A stretch of DNA of 64,000 nt from Thiomicrorhabdus sp. zzn3 (lineage in GTDB: Bacteria > Pseudomonadota > Gammaproteobacteria > Thiomicrospirales > Thiomicrospiraceae), in NCBI RefSeq assembly GCF_029767755.1, contig NZ_JARUQS010000002.1, positions 124,808 to 188,807 on the forward strand. The letters are read 5' to 3'. Within the stretch, counting starts at the first letter, position 1. Every line of letters starts with the position of its first letter. The notes beneath the pieces were generated by a model. It was not told where the DNA came from and ran no database searches. It was given only the letters and a program-made list of their open reading frames with translations. The position numbers and the translations under genes are program-made. Shown piece by piece: positions 43,911 through 52,695 of the stretch.

Positions 43911-44504
43911 TTAGGTTTGGTAATGACAGCGATGGGCGCTGAGGATTTCACAAAACTCGGCGACATTCGATTGCGGAACACTGACCCGCATGCTGACTTG
44001 CTGCTGGTAACCGACATCTATTAATTGCCCCTCTACCTGCTGGAGCCAGTGACGAACCTGCTGCTCCTGAGCAAAGTCGCATTCCAGAGCGACATCCTGC
44101 ATGGGCACCCGCTGCTGGAGCGGCAGAATTTCCATCACCGCCTGAGCCGCCTGACCGTAAGCCCTCGTCAAACCGCCCGCGCCTAGCTTAATACCGCCGA
44201 AATAGCGCACCACGATGATCATCACATCCCCTACGCCTTTATGCTGCAGCACATTGAGAATCGGCTTGCCAGCGGTGCCGGAAGGTTCACCGTCGTCGCC
44301 CATGCCGGCATTGCTGGCGCAGTGCGGATTACCGATCAGATAGGCCCAGCAGTGGTGACGTGCATCCGGATATTGCGCTTTAATCTCTTCCAGCCACGCC
44401 ATGCCTGCTTCACGTGAAGCAATATGGCGTGCATAGGCGATAAACCGGCTTTTTTTAATTTCAATTTCGGCCGCCGCCTGTTCACAAGGAATCGGATAAG
44501 ACAT
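43911..44504 (-). CDS. yigZ: YigZ/IMPACT-family protein
   Basis: A 197-residue protein of the IMPACT/YigZ family. The N-terminal domain has EIKKSRFIAYARHI, DARHHCWAYLIG, DDGEPSGTAGKPIL and VVRYFGGIKLGAGGLTRAYGQA, and a C-terminal ferredoxin-like domain follows. The bacterial role is unclear; the eukaryotic IMPACT acts on translation control. A 16-bp parS-like palindrome lies within the gene at 44406-44421. Confidence 0.93.
   Translation of the reverse strand: MSYPIPCEQAAAEIEIKKSRFIAYARHIASREAGMAWLEEIKAQYPDARHHCWAYLIGNPHCASNAGMGDDGEPSGTAGKPILNVLQHKGVGDVMIIVVRYFGGIKLGAGGLTRAYGQAAQAVMEILPLQQRVPMQDVALECDFAQEQQVRHWLQQVEGQLIDVGYQQQVSMRVSVPQSNVAEFCEILSAHRCHYQT
44406..44421. promoter_or_regulatory. 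parS-like palindrome
   Basis: TGCTTCACGTGAAGCA is a perfect 16-bp palindrome that differs from the canonical parS TGTTTCACGTGAAACA only by one symmetric base pair change per arm. It lies inside yigZ about 17 kb from parAB and 7 kb from oriC, a usual range for parS. Confidence 0.45.
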
Positions 44505-44515
44505 CGACAGAAACC

Positions 44516-45493
44516 TTAAATCGAATCCGAATGCCCAGCGACGTCTGCCCCGACACTGCGCGCCACCCAGATCGGGTGAGTGGTATAGATCACATCCAAG
44601 GAAAGGTAGTCATAATGCTGCTTCAAGTGTTGGAACAACGCATCTCGGTAACGGTCCTGCCTCCCAAGACCAAAATCCGAAGCCGCATCCATCTGCACAT
44701 AAACCTGAACATACATCATGCGCCCTGCTTGCAGGTAACGCACCTTGATATCCTGGTAATTCACCGTGGCAAATACCGCTTCCACCTCTTTCTGTAGGCG
44801 TTGGGTCTGCTCATTATTGCCGCTGCGGCCAATAATCTGAAACGCGTTGTGTTTCAGAATCTGAAACGGCATGGGCAACATGAGCAAAATCAGGATTAGA
44901 ATCACCGTTGGATCCACGTAGGGCACCCAGCGTTCAAAACCGGCGTGCTCCATCCAGATAGCGACGCCGAATGACAGGCCCACCGCCACACTGAGAATGG
45001 AACCAATGAGCCAGCCTTTAATATCCACTTCAATCAGTGGCGACTGCGCCTTACGGTTCATGCGGTGCAAACCATAGGACATCGCAAACCCCAATAGCGA
45101 AGCGAGGATGGAATAGAATACAGCAATGTCGGCGTTGATCTCTCGTCCACCATGCAGCATGGCGGCGATCGCCGCATACAGCGCCACCAGAATCACCAGT
45201 AGAATCAGAATCCCCTTAATGAAATTCAATACCGGTTCAAAAATCGCATAACCGAACGGCTGACTCTCACTCGCCTGCTGGGTGATCAGGGTAACTACAC
45301 GCAGGGTCACCAACGCAGCCAACAGGTCAATGACCGGATAAACGCCGTCCATCAAAATCGCCTGGGAATGGGTCAGATAAAAAAAGCCAATCCCCAATAC
45401 GGCAAACAGTACGTCACCAATCATGACCCACTTGATCGCTTTCCTTTCGGTCTGTACTTTTTGCTCTAAGACTTTGTCCGACGAAACTTGCAT
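44516..45493 (-). CDS. Cation-diffusion-facilitator transporter
   Basis: A 325-residue CDF protein with five to six membrane helices (IGDVLFAVLGIGFFYLTH, DLLAALVTLRVVTLI, FIKGILILLVILVALYAAIA, GWLIGSILSVAVGLSFGVAIW, ILILLMLPMPFQIL) and a cytosolic domain with YVQVYVQMDAASDF. Metal-site residues in helix II (DGVYPVIDLLAAL) and helix V (DIKGWLIGS) are only partly canonical. I chose the ATG at 45493, with AGGAAA six bases upstream. The frame is open to 45763 only because it overlaps mnmE. The substrate metal is not known. Confidence 0.8.
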   Translation of the reverse strand: MQVSSDKVLEQKVQTERKAIKWVMIGDVLFAVLGIGFFYLTHSQAILMDGVYPVIDLLAALVTLRVVTLITQQASESQPFGYAIFEPVLNFIKGILILLVILVALYAAIAAMLHGGREINADIAVFYSILASLLGFAMSYGLHRMNRKAQSPLIEVDIKGWLIGSILSVAVGLSFGVAIWMEHAGFERWVPYVDPTVILILILLMLPMPFQILKHNAFQIIGRSGNNEQTQRLQKEVEAVFATVNYQDIKVRYLQAGRMMYVQVYVQMDAASDFGLGRQDRYRDALFQHLKQHYDYLSLDVIYTTHPIWVARSVGADVAGHSDSI

Positions 45494-45514
45494 GCGATTT
45501 CCTAAAATCCCCAA

Positions 45515-45522
45515 CAGGCCTG
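45515..45522. repeat. CAGGCCTG palindrome, intergenic copy
   Basis: Exact octamer with flanks CCAA / GTTC in the 37-base gap between mnmE and the cation transporter gene. Confidence 0.75.
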
Positions 45523-45530
45523 GTTCTTTC

Positions 45531-46886
45531 TTATTTTCCGATACAGAAGGAGGTGAAAATTCTTCCCAATAGATCGTCCGACGTGAAACGACCGGTGATT
45601 TCCGCCAGCGCCTCTTGTGCCAGACGCAGATCTTCCGCCAGCAATTCGCCGGCGGCAAACTCCTGCAATTGATGCAGGCCGTTTTCGGTCCATTGCAAAG
45701 CCGTCTGCAAGGCGTCCAAATGGCGTTTACGTGCCATAAATACCCCTTCCGAAGTCTGTTCATACCCCATCACGGTTTTCAGGTGGTCGCGCAGCAGCTC
45801 CAAGCCCTGTTTCTGTTTAGCGGACAGCCAAATCACCGTACGCTCGCCCTCTTGTTCCACTCCTGGTGGATGATCAATCAGATCGATCTTATTGCGAATC
45901 AGGGTGACCGGAATATGCGCGGGCAGCTTATCGAGAATGGCTTGATCTTCGGGGTGAATCGCCTCCCCCGCCTGCAGCATCACCAACACGCGATCGGCAC
46001 TGTCCAAAGCCTGCCAGGCGCGTTCGATACCGATACGCTCCACCTGATCCGTCGCTTCACGCACCCCTGCGGTATCGAGAATATGCAACGGCATGCCGTC
46101 AATATTAATCTCTTCCCTAACGATATCGCGCGTGGTACCGGCAATGTCGGTCACAATCGCACTTTCCCGGCCGGATAGCGCATTGAGCAAGCTCGATTTT
46201 CCGGCATTCGGCCGCCCCAAAATCACCACCGACATCCCTTCGCGCAACAACACCCCTTGCTGTGCCGAAGCCGATACACCATGCAGACGATCCAGAATGT
46301 GCTGAAGCTGACCGGCCACCTTGCCATCGGAAAGAAAATCAATCTCTTCTTCGGGAAAGTCGATCGCCGCTTCCACATAAAGTCGCAGTTGGATCAACTC
46401 TTCGACCAGTTCGTTGATCTGTGCGGAAAAATCGCCCTGCAGGGAACGCAAAGCCGATCGCGCCGCTTGATCAGATGAAGCGTCAATCAGGTCGGCAATC
46501 GCTTCGGCCTGGGCCAAATCGAGCTTGTCATTCATAAAGGCCTGTTTGGAAAACTCTCCCGGCTCAGCCAGACGTGCGCCGAGTGTTACCACTCGGTTCA
46601 GCAACCATTGCAACACCACCGGGCCACCGTGCCCCTGGAGCTCGAATACGTCTTCACCAGTAAATGAGTTTGGACCGGGAAAATAAAGCGCGATGCCGTG
46701 ATCCAATACACGATTATCCTCGCCATAAAAAGGACCGTAGTGAGCATAGCGAGGTTGAGGCATTTTACCGAGCATCTGTTGCGCAATCGGACCCGCCAAG
46801 GGACCGGACACACGCACAATTCCCACGCCCCCGCGTCCGGGCGCAGTCGCAATGGCAGCAATCGTATCGTGATTTTCAAATTCCAT
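45531..46886 (-). CDS. mnmE: tRNA modification GTPase MnmE
   Basis: A 451-residue GTPase that works with MnmG on tRNA wobble uridine. It begins with the folate-binding domain ([21 protein letters not shown]), then a G domain with [24 protein letters not shown] and NKIDL, and ends in the essential FCIGK. The ATG at 46886 gives the family N-terminus [13 protein letters not shown]; the frame runs 21 codons further upstream without a match to the family. Confidence 0.96.
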   Translation of the reverse strand: MEFENHDTIAAIATAPGRGGVGIVRVSGPLAGPIAQQMLGKMPQPRYAHYGPFYGEDNRVLDHGIALYFPGPNSFTGEDVFELQGHGGPVVLQWLLNRVVTLGARLAEPGEFSKQAFMNDKLDLAQAEAIADLIDASSDQAARSALRSLQGDFSAQINELVEELIQLRLYVEAAIDFPEEEIDFLSDGKVAGQLQHILDRLHGVSASAQQGVLLREGMSVVILGRPNAGKSSLLNALSGRESAIVTDIAGTTRDIVREEINIDGMPLHILDTAGVREATDQVERIGIERAWQALDSADRVLVMLQAGEAIHPEDQAILDKLPAHIPVTLIRNKIDLIDHPPGVEQEGERTVIWLSAKQKQGLELLRDHLKTVMGYEQTSEGVFMARKRHLDALQTALQWTENGLHQLQEFAAGELLAEDLRLAQEALAEITGRFTSDDLLGRIFTSFCIGK

Positions 46887-46930
46887 AGGGCTTACTCGGC
46901 AGTTTAAGTTACAAGGGGTCGCTTTATCCC

Positions 46931-46957
46931 AAACAAAAAACGCCCTCACGGGCGTTT
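46931..46957 (-). terminator. Rho-independent terminator
   Basis: An 8-bp stem AAACGCCC / GGGCGTTT with a 4-base loop, running into TTTTTTGTTT on the minus strand. It lies after the unknown gene at 46993 and separates its transcript from mnmE. Confidence 0.75.
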
Positions 46958-46992
46958 CTCAATCAGCTTATGGCTTCAACAGCCATTGCTCA

Positions 46993-47328
46993 TTACGCCA
47001 CCGTTTGATAAACCGTGGTTTTCAGATCGGTGATGAATCCTTTTTGGGAAAACTCCTCGACGGTTTTGTCGAGTTTTTTCTTGGAAGTAAAGGTCATCTC
47101 TTCGGCTTCACCGTTGATTTTGAACGACAGCACATACAGCGGCTTGGTTTCCACCTCGGCAGAAGAGGCCTGCTGAGTTTGTACCTGAGCCGCAGAAGCA
47201 CCTTCTTCCAACGGCATATAGCCGTCTTTGGTTTTATAGCAGATTGGCGTCATGCCGTCGGCTACTAGAAATTCCACCTTACCGTACATCGGGTGATCGT
47301 TTCCGAGCTTTTGATAAGATAATTGCAT
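46993..47328 (-). CDS. Small protein of unknown function between yidC and mnmE
   Basis: A 111-residue protein without signal or membrane segments. It has two folded parts (KVEFLVADGMTPICYKTKDGYMPL and ETKPLYVLSFKINGEAEEMTFTSK) joined by an S/Q/A-rich linker. No family recognised. It lies 68 bases after yidC and is followed by a terminator, so it may end the rpmH-rnpA-yidC transcript. Confidence 0.65.
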   Translation of the reverse strand: MQLSYQKLGNDHPMYGKVEFLVADGMTPICYKTKDGYMPLEEGASAAQVQTQQASSAEVETKPLYVLSFKINGEAEEMTFTSKKKLDKTVEEFSQKGFITDLKTTVYQTVA

Positions 47329-47396
47329 TTTCTCTACCTTTAATCTCTTTTTACGCTTTTATCGTTAAGTTGACGCCAATTGGCGTCAAAATGCAT

Positions 47397-49055
47397 TTAT
47401 TTGTCTTCACCGGCTTCGATTTTCTTGGTGATGTACCACTGCTGCGCCACCGACAGAATGTTATTGACCACCCAGTACAAGACCAAACCGGCGGGGAACC
47501 ACAGGAAGAAGAGGGTGAAGATAAACGGCAATGCCTTCATCACTTTCTGCTGCATTTCGTCCATCATTGCCGACGGGTTCAGCTTTTGCTGAATGTACAT
47601 GGTAATTCCCATAATGATCGGCAGAATAAAATACGGGTCTTGCGCAGACAGGTCTTCAATCCACAACATAAACGGCGCTTGACGCATTTCTACCGAATAC
47701 AACAGTACCCAGTAAAGCGCAATAAAGACCGGCATCTGAATGAAGATCGGCAGACAACCGCCCAACGGATTGATCTTCTCTTCTTTGTAAAGCTTCATCA
47801 TCTTCTGCTGGAAAACCACTTTATCGTCGCCGTAGTTTTCTTTCAGCTGCTGCAGTTTAGGCTGGAACTTCTTCAAACGCGCCATAGAGCGGTAAGAGGT
47901 TTCCGACAGCTTATAGAACACCAGTTTGATCAGCAGCGTTAACAGAATGATGGCCACACCCCAGTTGCCTACCAGGTTATGAATTTGCTTCAGCAACCAG
48001 AACAGCGGCTCCGCCAGGAAGGTCAACATACCGTAGTCGATAGTCAATTCCAGACCTGGAGCAATCTCGGCCAATTCGTCCTGTTTTTCTGGCCCGATAT
48101 AAATTTGTGAGCGCAATTCACCCTGCGCACCCGGCGCCACCGTCACCAAAGGTTCAACGACACCGACGGCATAACGTCCTTGATCCAGTGGCTTGGCGTA
48201 GTAGTTATTTTGCGCCTGTTGATCGGGAATAATCGCTGTTAGGAAGTACTGCTGAATCATCGCACCCCAACCACCGGTAACCACTTTGCCTTGAACCGGT
48301 TCGCTCATCAGGTCGTCAAATGAGTGCTTAACGTATTTCTCTTCCGCATGACCGTCATACAACACCGGACCGGTATAGGTGTACATCATCCAGCTTTCTT
48401 CCGGGTTATGGCGGTTGCGGACCAATTGCGAGTACAAACTTCCTGACCAGGCCTGATCAGTTTGGTTTTCAACCTGATAAGCGACATCAATCAGGTACTG
48501 ACCTTTTTTAAAAGTATACGTTTTGGTGACCTTAACGCCGTCCTGTTCCCACGTCAGCGGCACCACCAAGGTGTCGCCGCTCATCTCATAACGAGTTTGC
48601 GCCGCTTGATAAATCGCTTTATGGTTCGGTGCCGGCAATTTAGCTGTCGCTTGAGTGGCAATTCCGTTTTGTGCCACATACAGCAGGGCGCCCTCATCGC
48701 TCATCAAATGGAAAGGCTGGCTTGGATCATGAGATGCGCCATACTCAAGCAGTTTGGCATCACGAATATCTCCACCGACCGTATCGATGATCAGATCCAG
48801 AGTATCGGTGGTGACGTGAATCCGCTGTGCCCGCTGCATCGCAGTTTGCGCGACCGGGACAGCACCGCTCTGAGGTGCCGCAGAATGCGCCCCTGGCACA
48901 TCGGTTGGTGCAGACATCGATGCATTAGACTGTGCACTCACCTGTGCAGGAGTTGTCGCCGGTTCTGTAACCGGAGCGGAAAACTTCATCCACTCCAACC
49001 AAATCCAAACCAGCGTAAACGCCAAAGCCATCCACCAGAACGATCTCATATTCAT
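47397..49055 (-). CDS. yidC: Membrane protein insertase YidC
   Basis: A 552-residue insertase with an N-terminal anchor (SFWWMALAFTLVWIWLEW), a large periplasmic beta-domain and a C-terminal core of five helices (NLVGNWGVAIILLTLLIK, PLGGCLPIFIQMPVFIALYWVL, FFLWFPAGLVLYWVVNN). It folds and inserts membrane proteins with or without Sec. Length is normal for gammaproteobacteria. AAAGGT precedes the ATG. The yidD gene normally found between rnpA and yidC is absent. Confidence 0.96.
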   Translation of the reverse strand: MNMRSFWWMALAFTLVWIWLEWMKFSAPVTEPATTPAQVSAQSNASMSAPTDVPGAHSAAPQSGAVPVAQTAMQRAQRIHVTTDTLDLIIDTVGGDIRDAKLLEYGASHDPSQPFHLMSDEGALLYVAQNGIATQATAKLPAPNHKAIYQAAQTRYEMSGDTLVVPLTWEQDGVKVTKTYTFKKGQYLIDVAYQVENQTDQAWSGSLYSQLVRNRHNPEESWMMYTYTGPVLYDGHAEEKYVKHSFDDLMSEPVQGKVVTGGWGAMIQQYFLTAIIPDQQAQNNYYAKPLDQGRYAVGVVEPLVTVAPGAQGELRSQIYIGPEKQDELAEIAPGLELTIDYGMLTFLAEPLFWLLKQIHNLVGNWGVAIILLTLLIKLVFYKLSETSYRSMARLKKFQPKLQQLKENYGDDKVVFQQKMMKLYKEEKINPLGGCLPIFIQMPVFIALYWVLLYSVEMRQAPFMLWIEDLSAQDPYFILPIIMGITMYIQQKLNPSAMMDEMQQKVMKALPFIFTLFFLWFPAGLVLYWVVNNILSVAQQWYITKKIEAGEDK

Positions 49056-49094
49056 GATTTAACCTTTATCTTCCCTTAGCGAGTCCTGAACGAT

Positions 49095-49586
49095 TCAGGG
49101 ATTCGAATCTTTTTGTTTTTGATGCTGTTGATCTTTTAAACCTTGCTTGCGAATTTTACCGATCAGATGTAAAAAACTGTTATACAAAGTTTGATTATCT
49201 GTTTCTTGCACGCCTTTGCGACCCAAAACCACAATATCATACCCATTTAGGTCTGTTTTATGTAATCGAAATGCCTCTCTGGCGATTCTTTTTATGCGAT
49301 TTCGCCAAACAGCGCGCGGCAGCTGTTTTTTACTGATCGCTAAACCGAGTCTTGGATAGCCTTTATCATTCTGACTGACAATCAATGTCCAATGGCGATT
49401 GGCGAACTTTTCAGCATCAGAAAAGGCCTGTTGAAAATCTTTTGGAGAGAGCAACCGATAGGTTTTGGAGAAACCGGGGTCTGATAGATCAGTCGGTTTT
49501 AAGGAAGGGGTTAAGTCCGGGTGAGCGGCCGTTTGATCAGCCTGCATGGATTTCATCTCACCCGACTTACCTTCTGCGTGTACCAT
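49095..49586 (-). CDS. rnpA: Ribonuclease P protein component
   Basis: A 163-residue RnpA, the protein part of the enzyme that trims tRNA 5' ends. The core has YRLLSPKDFQQAF, RLGLAISKKQLPRAVWRNRIKR and the RNR-type basic helix REAFRLHK. It is longer than the usual 119 residues because of about 40 extra N-terminal residues; ATGs at residues 11 and 14 are alternatives. Gap to rpmH is 16 bases. Confidence 0.93.
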   Translation of the reverse strand: MVHAEGKSGEMKSMQADQTAAHPDLTPSLKPTDLSDPGFSKTYRLLSPKDFQQAFSDAEKFANRHWTLIVSQNDKGYPRLGLAISKKQLPRAVWRNRIKRIAREAFRLHKTDLNGYDIVVLGRKGVQETDNQTLYNSFLHLIGKIRKQGLKDQQHQKQKDSNP

Positions 49587-49602
49587 CCAAGCACACCCAG
49601 AA

Positions 49603-49737
49603 TTACACAGTTAAGCGCTTACGTCCTTTTGCACGACGAGCAGCTAAAACCTTACGACCGTTTTTAGTGGCCATACGAGCACGGAAACCGTGAGTACGCG
49701 CACGCTTGATAACACTTGGTTGAAATGTACGTTTCAT
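49603..49737 (-). CDS. rpmH: Ribosomal protein L34
   Basis: A 44-residue frame reading [20 protein letters not shown] then [20 protein letters not shown] and LTV, which is L34 almost word for word. It is the first gene of the rpmH-rnpA-yidC group. A strong promoter precedes it. Confidence 0.97.
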   Translation of the reverse strand: MKRTFQPSVIKRARTHGFRARMATKNGRKVLAARRAKGRKRLTV

Positions 49738-50180
49738 GTCTGTTGTCCTTAAATTTCTAATTCCGAAAGCGGAAAAAACGGGAATTATATAGAGTTATCA
49801 ATAAGAAAACAAATATTTTATAAGAAATCCGCCAAATTTTCCTAACCGGAGGAAGGAACCAAACACCTCCAATCCGAACACCTAAAAACCCCGAATCCTG
49901 AAACCTGCTTTAAGCCCGAAAATAAAAGGGCATTAATATTTATGATTTATGGACAACAAAAAAACTCTAATACAAAAAATTACGGATAATGATTGACTCA
50001 ACCCCGCCTTCAATTAACATATGAACCTCAACAGCGTGCATGTCGGTCCTAATCAAAACGGTTACTCTCTCTTTCCGGCATGTAACGCTTTATTAATGCC
50101 AATGCATTCAAACCAGGTACAAAAAGTTTCTTACTCTTTATCGTCACGAGCCCCTATATAAAATTTAACGGATAGCTATA
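49738..50180. other. 443-base gap between rpmH and the TSUP gene
   Basis: Divergent upstream region, AT-rich. The left end holds the rpmH promoter (49784-49812). The rest shows no gene, no DnaA box and no clear repeat; a weak AAGCCCG... dyad is not convincing. Confidence 0.5.
49784..49812 (-). promoter_or_regulatory. Sigma-70 promoter candidate for rpmH
   Basis: On the minus strand TTGTTT and a perfect TATAAT are separated by 17 bases. The -10 box ends about 47 bases before the L34 start, giving a short leader. Confidence 0.65.
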
Positions 50181-51020
50181 ATGAATGGCTTACCGCCATT
50201 CCCGCTAAAGCTGACCATGCCAGAATCTCTACTTTTTGAATTACCCATCTACCTGTTAACCGGTGCGGTTGTCGGTTTTGCCGCCGGCCTTTTAGGCATT
50301 GGCGGTGGATTAATCATCGTTCCTGTGCTGACGTCGGTATTCGTTATGTTTCTCAATACCGAACATGTGGTACACCTGGCCATCGGTACGTCTTTAGCGA
50401 CTATTTTAATTACCTCTCTATCCTCTGTTAGAGCGCACCACGGTCACGGCGCGGTACGTTGGGATGCCGTTCGTCTGCTCGCTTTCGGCGTCTTCATGGG
50501 CGCTTTTTTAGGAGGATGGGGATCACAGTTTTTCAGCTCAACCGCCCTGGGAGTCCTATTTGGGGTTTTAGAGGTGCTGATTGCAATCAATATGCTGTTG
50601 GATAAAAAACCCAGCCCGCATCGCGAACTTCCGGGATTACCCGGCAACACCCTGGCTGGAAGCATTATCGGCAGCCTCTCCTCACTGGTTGGGATTGGCG
50701 GCGGCACCCTGACGACCCCCTATCTGGTTTGGAACAATGTCTCCATGCATCAAGCCATTGCTACTTCCACGGCCGTCAGCCTACCGGTTGCCCTGGCTGG
50801 CACGTTTGGTTTTTTAATTGGCGGGTTGCATGCGGTCAACCTTCCGGATTACGCGACAGGCTATATTTATTGGCCGGCCTTTTTCGGTATTGTCGCGGCC
50901 AGTGTGCTCACCGCACCTTTCGGGGCACGTTTATCTCATCAGCTGCCGGTAAAGACCTTGAAACGCGGATTTGGTGTATTTTTACTGTTGCTGGCCGCGA
51001 AGATGCTCTTTTTTACCTAA
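50181..51020 (+). CDS. TSUP (TauE/SafE) family membrane transporter
   Basis: A 279-residue protein with about eight helices and the family's duplicated glycine-rich segments: GFAAGLLGIGGGLIIVPVL (about 32) and GSLSSLVGIGGGTLTTPYL (about 167). TSUP proteins export sulfite, sulfonates or other organic anions; in a sulfur oxidiser sulfite or a related sulfur anion is plausible but inferred. The gene lies just left of oriC and is the only one between rpmH and dnaA. A second ATG at 50217 is possible. Confidence 0.85.
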   Translation: MNGLPPFPLKLTMPESLLFELPIYLLTGAVVGFAAGLLGIGGGLIIVPVLTSVFVMFLNTEHVVHLAIGTSLATILITSLSSVRAHHGHGAVRWDAVRLLAFGVFMGAFLGGWGSQFFSSTALGVLFGVLEVLIAINMLLDKKPSPHRELPGLPGNTLAGSIIGSLSSLVGIGGGTLTTPYLVWNNVSMHQAIATSTAVSLPVALAGTFGFLIGGLHAVNLPDYATGYIYWPAFFGIVAASVLTAPFGARLSHQLPVKTLKRGFGVFLLLLAAKMLFFT

Positions 51021-51186
51021 ATTTTTTAAGGGCGTAAAAACTGATATAAAAACATAGTGTTAGCCTATAAAAAATTTTAGTTATCCACAACCATTATCCC
51101 CAAAGTTATCCACAGAAACAGGCTGTTAATTCAAGTTATTCACAGGTATACTAGGCGATAACTTTTCAAACCGGATTGAGCACGGT
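51021..51186. other. Replication origin (oriC) candidate
   Basis: The gap before dnaA holds four DnaA boxes on the plus strand: TTATCCACA at 51081 and 51106, TTATCCCCA at 51094 and TTATTCACA at 51136. An A/T-rich block (51021-51080, with ATAAAAAATTTTAG) lies just left and could be the unwinding element. Position next to dnaA-dnaN-recF-gyrB and the outward gene orientation on both sides fit. TATACT at 51147, overlapping the last box, may be the dnaA -10 element, allowing autoregulation. Confidence 0.75.
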
Positions 51187-51276
51187 TTGCGCAATCCTCC
51201 CCCAAGCACGAAATCGAAGCGATTTAATCCGTCGCCGGGGGCGTTTTGTTGTCAAAAAATTATAAAGGATACTCTC

Positions 51277-52677
51277 TTGTCTAATCTGTGGGCACAAAGT
51301 CTTAAACACTTGGAAAACGATCTCAATGATCAACAGTTCCATACCTGGATCCGTCCGCTGCAAGCCATTGAAGAGGAGTCGGAAATTCGCCTGTTGGCGC
51401 CGTCTTCATTTATTTTGGATTGGGTCAATAAAAAGCTGATGAACAACATTCGTCAGGCCGTGGCCTTAGCCGCTCCGGTCAACACGCCGGACGTCAAACT
51501 GGAAATCGGTGACTATGTCATTGAAACCCTGGATGAAAGCGAACCGACCATTCCTCAACCTTTGCAAACGGCTAAAAACGATGACGTTCACCGTGCTAAA
51601 GATGAGAAAAAAGCCGAAAAACCAGCCACAACAGCCAGCGCGGCCAAAGCGACAATCAAGCACGGTCTGAATGCCAACTTCACCTTTGATACCTTTGTAG
51701 AAGGTAAAGCCAACCAGCTGGCGGCGGCGGCGGCCCGTCAGGTCTCGGAAAATCCTGGAGGGGCTTATAACCCGTTCTTTATCTATGGTGGCGTTGGTCT
51801 GGGTAAAACCCACTTGATGCACGCCATCGGTAACCAGATGATGAAGGACAATCCGAAAGCACGCGTGGTGTATCTGCATTCCGAGCGCTTTGTAGCCGAC
51901 ATGGTTAACGCCTTGCGTCACAACAAGATTGACGAATTTAAGCGCTTTTACCGTTCTTTAGATGCACTTTTAATCGATGATATTCAATTTTTCGCCAATA
52001 AAGAGCAGTCTCAGGAAGAGTTTTTCCACACCTTCAATACCCTGCTGGAAGGCAATAAACAGGTCATTCTCACCAGTGACCGCTTCCCGAAAGAAGTGGA
52101 AGGCCTCGAAGACCGCCTCAAATCGCGTTTTGGCTGGGGCTTGACCATTGCCGTTGAACCGCCGGAATTTGAAATGCGTGTCGCCATTTTGCTGAAAAAA
52201 GCCTCTGAATTTGGTTTTATTCTGCCGGATGAAGTCGCCTTCTTTATTGCCAAACGCCTACGTGGTAATGTACGTGATCTGGAAGGGGCCTTAAAACGGG
52301 TTGGCGCCTTTGCCCAGTTTACTCAACAGCCATTGAGCGTTGAGCTGGTCAAAGAAGCCCTGAAAGATCTGCTGGCGTTGCAGCAGAAAATGGTGACCCT
52401 GGAAAACATTCAAAAAACCGTGGCCGACTATTACAAAATTCGTGTGGCGGACATTCTGTCCAAACGCCGTTCGCGCAACGTTGCACGTCCCCGTCAGCTG
52501 GCGATGGCCATCGCCAAAGAGCTGACCAATCACAGTTTGCCGGAAATCGGCGATGCCTTTGGCGGCCGAGACCATACGACCGTGCTCCATGCGGTCCGCA
52601 AAGTGAAAGAGTTGCGTGAAACCGACCATCGCATGGATGAAGACTTTAACAGCCTAATTCGAATCATCACCAATTAA
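51277..52677 (+). CDS. dnaA: Chromosomal replication initiator DnaA
   Basis: A 466-residue initiator with domain I ([21 protein letters not shown]), a linker rich in K, A and E, the AAA+ domain with Walker [16 protein letters not shown] and Walker [10 protein letters not shown], and the DNA-binding [13 protein letters not shown] chose a TTG start at 51277, preceded by AAAGGA at seven bases and giving SNLWAQSL in line with other DnaA N-termini. An upstream ATG at 51187 would add 30 residues unlike the family. Confidence 0.96.
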   Translation: MSNLWAQSLKHLENDLNDQQFHTWIRPLQAIEEESEIRLLAPSSFILDWVNKKLMNNIRQAVALAAPVNTPDVKLEIGDYVIETLDESEPTIPQPLQTAKNDDVHRAKDEKKAEKPATTASAAKATIKHGLNANFTFDTFVEGKANQLAAAAARQVSENPGGAYNPFFIYGGVGLGKTHLMHAIGNQMMKDNPKARVVYLHSERFVADMVNALRHNKIDEFKRFYRSLDALLIDDIQFFANKEQSQEEFFHTFNTLLEGNKQVILTSDRFPKEVEGLEDRLKSRFGWGLTIAVEPPEFEMRVAILLKKASEFGFILPDEVAFFIAKRLRGNVRDLEGALKRVGAFAQFTQQPLSVELVKEALKDLLALQQKMVTLENIQKTVADYYKIRVADILSKRRSRNVARPRQLAMAIAKELTNHSLPEIGDAFGGRDHTTVLHAVRKVKELRETDHRMDEDFNSLIRIITN

Positions 52678-52695
52678 CATTTAAGAGAGCTCAAG

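Noticed and set aside
45494-45763. N-terminal extension of the cation transporter into mnmE
   Set aside because: It would overlap mnmE in another frame; the residues are unlike any CDF protein, and a good ribosome-binding site exists for the ATG at 45493.
47244-47942. Plus-strand open frame of 232 codons over the yidC end
   Set aside because: Antisense to yidC and of odd composition (H, Q, R rich).
51187-51276. ATG start giving DnaA 30 extra residues
   Set aside because: The extra residues do not resemble DnaA and AAAGGA lies just before the TTG at 51277.
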